Part shown: piece after piece, positions 57,601 through 64,000 of the stretch
Numbering within the stretch: position 1 is the first letter of the stretch
How the letters are laid out: every line of letters begins with the position of its first letter
Origin: Salminus brasiliensis
Taxonomy: Eukaryota > Chordata > Actinopteri > Characiformes > Bryconidae
Assembly (NCBI RefSeq): GCF_030463535.1
Contig: NC_132892.1
Coordinates: 27,336,269 to 27,400,268 of the forward strand
DNA: 64,000 nucleotides
Reading direction: 5' to 3'
Made by a program: the position numbers and the translations under genes
Notes under the pieces: model-generated
Seen by the model: the letters and a program-made list of their open reading frames with translations, nothing else
What the model was told of the DNA's origin: nothing
The model's database searches: none

Positions 57601-58565
57601 AAGAGAAATTCTACTTATTCCAAAACCACCTGGAACTTGTCTTCTGATCCCTCAAAGTAGATGAGTCGAATCATTAGTCTAAGTCTGTCAGTCGACTGAC
57701 CTTCTTTGAGCAGCTTTTTTGTTTGTTTGTTTGTTTCTAAAAGTAAAACTGAACAAATAATTATAAATAGTAAAATCATAAATATTATTTTTTAATTCTA
57801 GCAAGGCTAGGTACCTGACCGCATGCGCTGGTGGATCGCTGAGGCAGAGGCAGTGTTAAGTTAGACTAGCAGTAACTGTGTTTCAGAAACTTAGTTTGTG
57901 TTTCAAACTTAGTCTCTAGGTCTGAATGTGGTAGGAATTTGAACAGGATAATAAGAAGGGAGGTAAACACATGTTTGCTCAGTGCAAACAACTAACTAAC
58001 TATTGACTCTCTTTTTCATGGTCCCATGGCCCCCACCTCCCTTTGCCTGCCTGCATGATCGATGTGTGTGTGTGTGGTTTCACCTGTCTGATATCACCAC
58101 TGTGCACCCCCCCTTTCCCAGCATGCCTCACTAAGAAAAGCAAATGGTAACCCTGCCAGACGGCACCTAGACTTCACCTCACACGAGGGGGAAGTGGATC
58201 AGTGCACTGTAAGTGTGTGTGAGTTGAAGGTGAACATGTGTTTTATAATTACCATGTTTTATCTATGATTTATTGTCATATCTTTCTCTGTTTCCTAATA
58301 TGATTGAAATACTTCTCAACCTCTTCACCATTCAGTTAATACACCACAATCAATATGCGCCTCGCTTTCACACTGTTTATTTTAAACAAATCACCTGCAC
58401 ATTTCCCAGATTGATGAGCTCAAGGATAATGATCATTTTTGCACCTTTGACTGATCTTGTTTGTCTCCTCTCCTCCTTGCTGTTGTAAAGCACTCGTACC
58501 TGGACAGGGAAACCTCCCTGATTCTCAAAAGCATTGCAGGAAAGCCCACTCACCTGTTGACCAAG
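54399..58565 (+). CDS. raph1: raph1 (lamellipodin), N-terminal coding part, 3' truncated by window
   Basis: Lamellipodin is an MRL-family adaptor that links Ras-type GTPases and phosphoinositides to Ena/VASP at the leading edge. The six coding exons here are 54399-54518, 54775-54877, 55143-55402, 55627-55989, 58122-58208 and 58491-58565. They carry 336 codons, with phases matching across every junction. The N-terminus MEQVSDDELDHAAEEDSDKE and the helices DLDKMFGAWLGELDKLTQ and VDLDALMADLCSIEQEL match RAPH1 closely and differ from the paralogue APBB1IP/RIAM. Known RAPH1 has RA and PH domains and a long proline-rich tail; these are absent and must lie to the right. Fish can have raph1a and raph1b, and I cannot tell which this is. 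Confidence 0.93.
54557..54621. repeat. (ATTT)n followed by (TG)n
   Basis: About seven TTTA units (54557-54584), a short spacer and then about 11 TG units, in the raph1 intron after the first coding exon. Confidence 0.9.
54775..54877 (+). CDS. raph1: raph1 coding exon 2
   Basis: 103 nt. It reads SLDDGRPGKVQKAPLREETN, then LANFSYRFSMYNIN plus the first base of a glutamate codon. (N/M)ANFSYRFS(I/M)YN is conserved in RAPH1. The acceptor follows a long pyrimidine stretch (TTTCTGTCTATAG); the donor is G|GTCAGT. Confidence 0.92.
55143..55402 (+). CDS. raph1: raph1 coding exon 3 (second DLDALM helix, Ser/Gly linker)
   Basis: 260 nt. It begins by completing the split glutamate codon, then AINQGETVDLDALMADLCSI and EQELSTIG, a second amphipathic helix typical of MRL proteins. 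The rest is a low-complexity linker rich in Ser, Gly, Arg and Pro (GGSSGGGSSGGSACSS). Phase 0 at the end, donor CAG|GTACGG. The linker is more glycine- and serine-rich than the mammalian segment as I recall it. Confidence 0.92.
55627..55989 (+). CDS. raph1: raph1 coding exon 4 (SLDDITAQLE segment, Ser-rich)
   Basis: 363 nt, 121 codons, phase 0 both ends. It contains NFSLDDITAQLERASRSMDE then AARQ, matching the SLDDVTAQLEQASLSMDEAARQ block of mammalian RAPH1 in pattern. Ser-rich stretches follow, then HHRRTGSVGAVSDQEA and SSMDSLDM, also conserved. The acceptor is GTGTAG; the donor is GAG|GTAACA. Confidence 0.92.
55990..58121. other. raph1 intron between coding exons 4 and 5
   Basis: AT-rich, with (GTTT)n at 57719-57736 and a GTGTGTGTG run near 58064. 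I looked for a further raph1 exon and found none with matching signals and phase. Confidence 0.5.
58122..58208 (+). CDS. raph1: raph1 coding exon 5 (short linker exon)
   Basis: 87 nt, 29 codons, phase 0 in and out, so it can be skipped without frame change. It reads HASLRKANGNPARRHLDFTS then HEGEVDQCT. The acceptor follows a C-rich tract (CCCCCCCTTTCCCAG) and the donor is a perfect GTAAGT. I do not recognise this peptide in the mammalian protein. Its place in raph1 rests on signals, phase and position. Confidence 0.7.
58491..58565 (+). CDS. raph1: raph1 coding exon 6 (linker before the RA domain)
   Basis: 75 nt, 25 codons, phase 0 in and out. It reads HSYLDRETSLILKSIAGKPT then HLLTK, which I take to be the RAPH1 linker just before the EEQAAKLKAEK helix and the RA domain. 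The acceptor is GTAAAG after TCCTCTCCTCCTTGCTG; the donor is AAG|GTGATG. The next expected exon was not found before 64000. Confidence 0.82.
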
Positions 58566-58585
58566 GTGATGCCTTCTACTGCTCT

Positions 58586-58632
58586 TCCTCTTTTTCCTGA
58601 TCTTTGCATGCGATCTTTGCATGCGATCTTTC
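58586..58632. repeat. Local tandem duplication GATCTTTGCATGC
   Basis: GATCTTTGCATGC occurs twice in a row, followed by a third partial GATCTTT, just after the donor of coding exon 6. Confidence 0.85.
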
Positions 58633-59336
58633 CCTGCTTCCTTTTATGCCTAACTCCACTCCTCTTGCTGTGTATGACTATGATCTGCAGTTCTACCTTT
58701 AGGACAGTCTGTTGATTTGTGTAGCATCTCTACCTTCTAATTTTTCAGCATCTTCTGCGCTCACTTGCTTGACAACTCCTCCCTCTTCCTTACATTTTGT
58801 TTACAGGTATATCCAGACAGTGATTGTGGAAGTTTCCTTTTTACTTTGAGATTTGAGATCAGTTCTGTTGTTTCTCGTGTATTGGTCACTGGAGGTGTAG
58901 TCTACAGTGTTTCCGAGTATATGTAATTTGCACACTAAAATAAAAACCTTATTTCACCGAAACCGTATTTCAAAAATAGTCATTTTAAAAGAGGAGGCAA
59001 AAAACATTTGTCAGAGACTAATTTCAGACTGGTTCTATAGGTCCGCATAATTCATAAACAACCAAATAAAAAAAAAAATAATAAAAGCCAAATGTTTCAG
59101 TTCTACAGATGGACTAAGAACTGGTCAGAAAAGCCCCAATGAATCTTGATATTCCATATAATAGGGCTTCCGAACCTTATGCCACTTGTTATAGCTGTTT
59201 AAAATGCAGCTATAACACAGGATTAAATGTAGCCTATGAAATGTTTCACACAACCTATAAATAACAACTAAAAACTTTATTTCCATTTATCAATGGTGGA
59301 TAAATTACATATGATCCAAATGAAACGTTGTGTAGC

Positions 59337-59526
59337 CTACTAGAGGTGCTGCGGCCAACAAGTTAAACACCACTGCCTGCAGTTCTCTACTAGAGGGGCC
59401 AGGGCCTACAGGTTGAAAACCACTGCCCGCAGTCCTCTAGCAAGACATCCATAGCCTAGAGGTTAAAAACCATTGCCTGTAGTCCTCTACTAAAAGGCTT
59501 TGGGGCCTACAGGTTAAAAACAACCA
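59337..59526 (+). repeat. 50-bp minisatellite, 3.8 units
   Basis: Three full 50-bp units start at 59337, 59387 and 59437, with a partial fourth at 59487. Each begins CTA(C/G)(T/C)A, has A(G)GTTAAAAACCA in the middle and ends CTG.AGT.CT. Units differ by roughly 15-30%, so the array is old. Confidence 0.85.
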
Positions 59527-62244
59527 TTTAAATTCGCCTGGTTTAATTTGGTTAAAATAGTTATGCTAAAATCAATACTATAAATTCAGAATATCATTTG
59601 TAGTGTAATTACACAGTAAATGGCATTGGGGTTCGTATTGCTATCTCTGGGTTTAGTTTTCCAGACCTGTCTTGCTAACCATGACTGGAGCAGTTTGTCA
59701 TAGTACATCCTCTGCTTCAGACTAGACTACCCCACTGGGATTTGTGTAGGCACAACTGATCCGAGATCAGGATAACAAAAGGAAATTTCCACTCTGACTG
59801 ATCGACCAACCAACCAGTCAGTTTCCATTTAAAGCATTGTAGCAGTAAGATAACTGTAAAAATGCTTTACAGAAGGAGAACTTGTGTTTTTGAATGCTTG
59901 ATCTAGGATCAGTTTTTGCATTCAGATTGCAATCCCACTGAGTACATAAAACTGATCCTAGATTAACATGCTGATCAGAGTGTGAGACGCATGAATGTAC
60001 TGAAACTGTTTCATCGTGTTAAGATAATGGACTGGTACTGTTCAGTATTAAACACCAACAGGAGACGATTTTTATAAGGAGCTGTTTCAAGTAAGGGTGT
60101 AAATGATATTTTAGAATTTAGACAAAGGTTGCAATGTGGAAATTTCTCAGAAACCAATGAGAAAAAATGTTGCCTGTCATGTTGAGGAGCCCTCTCACTA
60201 ATGGCTGCTTATTCAAAATGTGGTTTTAATTGATGATATGCCTATTTGGGTTACTGTGTGTATTTGGGGTGTGTGTGGGGGGGTTTATATGTCACTTTGT
60301 GTAGCTCGGACATTGGCCTGAACTTGACAGCAGTGTTTAGCGAGTAAAAAAGCATGTGTACAAACACACACACACACAAACAATTCTGCATACATTAATC
60401 TTCCCCTTTGTTTGGAGATGATGCAAGATGATTGGTTTAGAAAGCAGGGTCTTCTACAATGGACTCCTCTAATCCTCTTAACAGTGTGAATTATCCCGCT
60501 CTCGTTTCTGTCTCACACTTTGTACACTTACACACAAACACATGCAAGCAAGTCTTTTCTCTCCTTTCTTGTAATGTTTTATTGATTGCTGTACTGCTGG
60601 TCTCCTTCTGGTGGTAGTGAAAAGTAAGAAGCTTTGGTTGTCATGATCTTAGTTTATACATTTCACTCGATTTTAATATCTTGGTAGGCTCGTCTTTTTT
60701 TATCATTAAGCTCAGGGTGGAAAATTCTTGTTTACTTGTGCTGTAAATATGAATATGGGACATCAGTAAATGGCAGTGACATTCCGTGCACCTCAAACAC
60801 CATTATGTTCTCCTTGAAAAGAAAATCCAGCGTAACTAAAACAGAGGGGGGGCAGTTTTGACTATTTATGTTCTTTATTAGTGGACTAATTACACTTTCA
60901 TTGACAAACGAAAGATTATCATGTACTACAACCATTACATTTACTACAGCTACTCCGTGTCTCTGAACACGTCATTCCTGGCATTTCTGGAACCATACAA
61001 ATATAGTGATGGAATGAATGTGCATTGAGACTTTTTTGCTGTAAAATAAAACTGAAAGCAAATGAGCCCCCTACTCCTCCCTCAAAGCACATACTTTCAC
61101 TTAAATATAATTTCTGTTTGTTTTTGCACCCCTGGTTGATCTCATCAGAATATGTTGAAATTTCAGACATAGTATATAATTTAATAGTATTAGAATCAAA
61201 GGGTTTAATGGTGCCGTGAATGTTGGCAAACTTGCACAAAAGCTCCAGAATGATCAGTATTCTTAGTTGAATTATGCACGCTGATCACTATTATTATGCA
61301 TAGGAATATGTAATTATACTTTTTGTACCCTATTTCCTTTGTTACCATGCCCACATAAGCTCTCGCTAAAGATGCTGCATGGGATTGTGGGTTTACAAGG
61401 AACCCCTGAATGGTGAATTCTTATACAAGTTAGTTATTCAGCCTTCAGGCATTTGAATAGCACAACTTACAGTTGGTTTAAGGAACAGTTCAGTCAGCAG
61501 TGCTACCAGCAAATGAATGCAAGTAGTCATTGTTTAGCTTCCTGCTAACTTGTGGCTAATAGCTCCTCTTCGTTGTAAGTCACGTTAGCATGTTGCTTCT
61601 CTAAAGCTGTCTTAATTGCAGAATTTTGAAGCCGTTATATTTGTCTAATAATACCCGAGCTTCGAGTTTGAAGTAGTTGTGCTAAATATTGAAATCCCAG
61701 TAGTCGACTGCTTTGTGTGTCAGTGTCTCTGCTTTCTGGAGATTATAGTAGCCCATGCATATTTCAGAACACACGCTCATTGAATATGCAGCCGCTACAA
61801 CAGAGGCAAAGCGTCGCACCGCACTCCAGACTGGTCATCTTTAATTATCTTGAGGTCTTTACTTGGGCTCCAGCTTTAGGAGTCAGGATTGACTGAAACG
61901 ACTCTATCGGTATCGTTTCTTAGACGTGGTCATACTGCACATCGATGTGCCATTGTTTTTTTTGAACACCCAAGATGAGCTACTTTTCCAGTCCCGACTC
62001 TAGAGGAGCAGCACCTTATGTAGAAGATCATCTGGTGGAGACATGGTTGAAATGAGGAGAAAAAAAGAGGGACCTGCTCTATATATTCATTCCCTGTGAA
62101 CACACCGGCTCATGCAGACACACAGACAGTATGTTGAATTACAGAACATGAGGAGAGAGGGAGGAAGAGAGGGGGGTAGAGGAAGGGAAGAGACTTCAAA
62201 GAGAATCTGAATCTTTTTATAGCGGGCTCTGCAAAGCCTGTTAG

Positions 62245-62248
<4 letters not shown>

Positions 62249-62291
<43 letters not shown>
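62249..62291. repeat. (TC)n microsatellite
   Basis: 43 bp followed by TGTGTGTG. A related tract lies at 62428-62469 and both arms give low-complexity frames. Confidence 0.95.
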
Positions 62292-62299
<8 letters not shown>

Positions 62300-62424
62300 T
62301 TTATATATAATGAACATGATCATTGCAGAAATCTCTGAGTGTTTATATATGATGTCCCTCTCCCTATCTCTCTCTGTCAATTTCTCATATTCTACATATC
62401 TTTCTCTCTCATATATATTCTCTC

Positions 62425-62427
<3 letters not shown>

Positions 62428-62469
<42 letters not shown>
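62428..62469. repeat. (CT)n microsatellite
   Basis: 42 bp, 140 bp beyond the preceding TC tract. Confidence 0.95.
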
Positions 62470-62473
<4 letters not shown>

Positions 62474-62574
62474 CATTAATCTGTCTTGTCTTGAATGGCT
62501 TCTGTCATATGTAAGCTGTCTCTCTTATGTCTTGTATGTTTCTCTCCCCATCTCTGGCTGGCTGTTTTTACTTC

Positions 62575-62700
62575 ATTTTTACATTGTGTCCACATTACAT
62601 GATGATTGGATCTATAAAAATGCTCCAAAATGATGTCCATTGAGTTAAGAAGGTGACGTTGCTGTTTTGGAGATGCAAGGTTTTGGTGTGACAACAAATT
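62575..62700 (-). repeat. Weak copy of dispersed repeat R
   Basis: ACATTGTGTCCACATTACAT and GATGATTGGATCTATAAAAATG align with the reverse of the repeat at 18420-18520. Confidence 0.4.
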
Positions 62701-63129
62701 GCAAAACACATACATTGTGTGCCTCTTTCTCTCACTCTTTCTCTCTGCTTAAAGACTGAAGAAAGGGGGGTAAATGGGAGGGACCGTTTCCATTAAATAA
62801 ATAATGTATCTGATGGTATAGCAGTAAAGTGTCGCTCCATGTAGCTCTCCTCACTTCAGTATTCCACCAACGCTGGGTGTTCCATGCTGAGATGAAGGCA
62901 AGGGTAGCTGTCTGGCCTGCACCTGTCTCTGATTGGCCTCCCAAAAGAAGGTCAGGAAAGCGCTAGCCTTTTATTGGCTGGATGGCTGAAGAGGTCTGTT
63001 ATGATTAGTAGAGAAAGACTATGGTGTTTTCTGATTGGTGAAGAAGTGAATTGGGGGGCTGGGGTTCTTGTATTTTTGAGGAGGATTAAAGCCCTAGGAT
63101 AGAGCGCAGTGCCAGAAACCTACAGCTGT

Positions 63130-63500
63130 GTGTGTAAGAGAGCGAGAGAGAAAGAAAGAGAGAGTAAAAGAATGAATGAATGGCACTTGGACATAGAAAT
63201 TGAGAGAGAAATACTGAGTGGGGGGAAAAACTAGTAGGGAGTGAGAGACATTTGGGGAAAAGAAGGGAAGAGAGGCAGACTGGAACAGAGACACAGAAAG
63301 TGTGAGACACTTGGAAGGAGAGCAAGAAGGATGAAAAGAAGAACCAGGAGAGACTCTGGAACAGAGACAGGAAAAAAAGGAGTGCAGAGAGCACGGAAAA
63401 GCAACTAGAAAGAGCGAGACACCAAGCGAGATGGAGAAAAGAGGAAAGACGAACAGAGAATAGAGGGCGAGAGAAAAAGAAGGCAGCAGAAACTGAGAGA

Positions 63501-63573
<73 letters not shown>

Positions 63574-63680
63574 CTAGTAGAAAGAACTCTTGCAAAGACA
63601 GAAGAACAAAAGAGTGGAGTCTGGAACTAAGAGACTGAGAAAGAGAGACAGAAATTGAGGGAGAGAGACATTGTTCTATT
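63130..63680. repeat. Polypurine (GA-rich) region
   Basis: About 550 bp almost entirely A and G on the plus strand (GAGAGAGAAAGAAAGAG-type), interrupted by the (GT)31 at 63503-63564. The 169-codon minus-strand frame across it is low-complexity. Confidence 0.85.
63503..63564. repeat. (GT)31 microsatellite
   Basis: 62 uninterrupted bp inside the polypurine region. Confidence 0.97.
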
Positions 63681-63690
63681 GAAAGGGAAG

Positions 63691-63691
<1 letters not shown>

Positions 63692-63735
<44 letters not shown>
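63692..63735. repeat. (CT)22 microsatellite
   Basis: 44 bp of CT on the plus strand directly after the polypurine region, so the two can pair as an inverted GA/CT structure. The last 265 bp of the window hold nothing else I recognise. Confidence 0.95.
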
Positions 63736-63737
<2 letters not shown>

Positions 63738-64000
63738 CCACTTCTCCAGTGTAGAGCTGTGGATTAGCGTTGTGTGTTCTTATGCCTTGGCGTCTGTATC
63801 CGTGTCTCCAGTTGTCAGAGATCATCTCCTGCATATGGGTCACGACACACACACACACCTTTTCACTAGTTATCAGCAACAGGCGATACAGGACTTCTGT
63901 TTTGGCTTTTTTTTTTCCCCCGTTTTGTCAGGTCCTGTAAGTGCTCTGTCTTGGCTCAAGACTGTGATACCTTCCTCTATTGGATTGCACGGCTCTTCTG

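Larger units (their letters stand above)
58566..62240. other. raph1 intron, no exon recognised
   Basis: Includes the 50-bp minisatellite at 59337-59526; otherwise unassigned. The RA-domain exons expected next were not found. Confidence 0.5.

Noticed and set aside
59337..59526. CRISPR-like array
   Set aside because: Units are contiguous 50-bp tandem copies without spacers, in a vertebrate intron.
63086..63595. 169-codon minus-strand ORF rich in Ser, Leu, Phe and His-Thr
   Set aside because: It is the translation of the GA-rich and (GT)n repeats; the composition is entirely simple-sequence.
1..64000. Endogenous viral or retroviral sequence
   Set aside because: No reverse transcriptase, gag, protease or long terminal repeat pair was seen; all recognised mobile elements are DNA transposons or SINEs.
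1..64000. A previously undescribed multi-gene system
   Set aside because: Only two known cytoskeletal genes and repeats are supported. Nothing clusters as unknown coding genes with shared orientation or domains.

Overview
The window is vertebrate nuclear DNA, almost certainly from a teleost fish. Genes are split into short GT-AG exons. Between them lie long (GT)n, (CT)n and (AT)n tracts, a tRNA-derived SINE, a SINE with the tail typical of fish V-SINEs, decayed Tc1-like transposases and hAT-type elements with intact 8-bp target duplications. The repeat set looks otophysan, perhaps characiform; that placement is an impression, not a proof.

Two protein-coding genes are recognised. A complete calponin gene lies on the minus strand (12302 down to 5088): seven coding exons, all phases consistent, 288 codons, with a CH domain and three calponin repeats. 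Its CH domain and first repeat look most like calponin-1, but repeat 2 and the tail are divergent. On the plus strand is the 5' part of raph1 (lamellipodin, MRL family): a likely promoter and untranslated exon 1 near 16.7-17.05 kb, a possible second untranslated exon at 37848-37918, and six coding exons from 54399 to 58565. The remainder, including the RA-PH core and proline-rich tail, lies beyond the right edge. The promoters are head-to-head about 4.3 kb apart.

Region by region: 1-5 kb holds degenerate repeats, a lone first-exon-like segment with an NRF1-like site and an in-frame stop (2065-2300), and a dead Tc1 transposase (3310-3760). 5-12.5 kb is the calponin gene, with one hAT element in intron 6 and another nested inside a Tc1 relic in intron 1. 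12.5-16.6 kb is intergenic. 17-54 kb is raph1 5' intron sequence, dominated by repeats and microsatellites. 53-58.6 kb holds a cluster of RFX-type X-box motifs, a SINE, a (TG)35 tract touching the start-codon exon, and the coding exons. 58.6-64 kb is intron with a 50-bp minisatellite and strong CT/GA/GT tracts.

Both proteins act on actin: calponin binds filaments, and lamellipodin recruits Ena/VASP at the leading edge. Nothing shows that they are co-regulated. I found no new enzymatic or defence system. The best leads are regulatory (X-box cluster, (TG)n splice site, untranslated exon) and the transposon archaeology.
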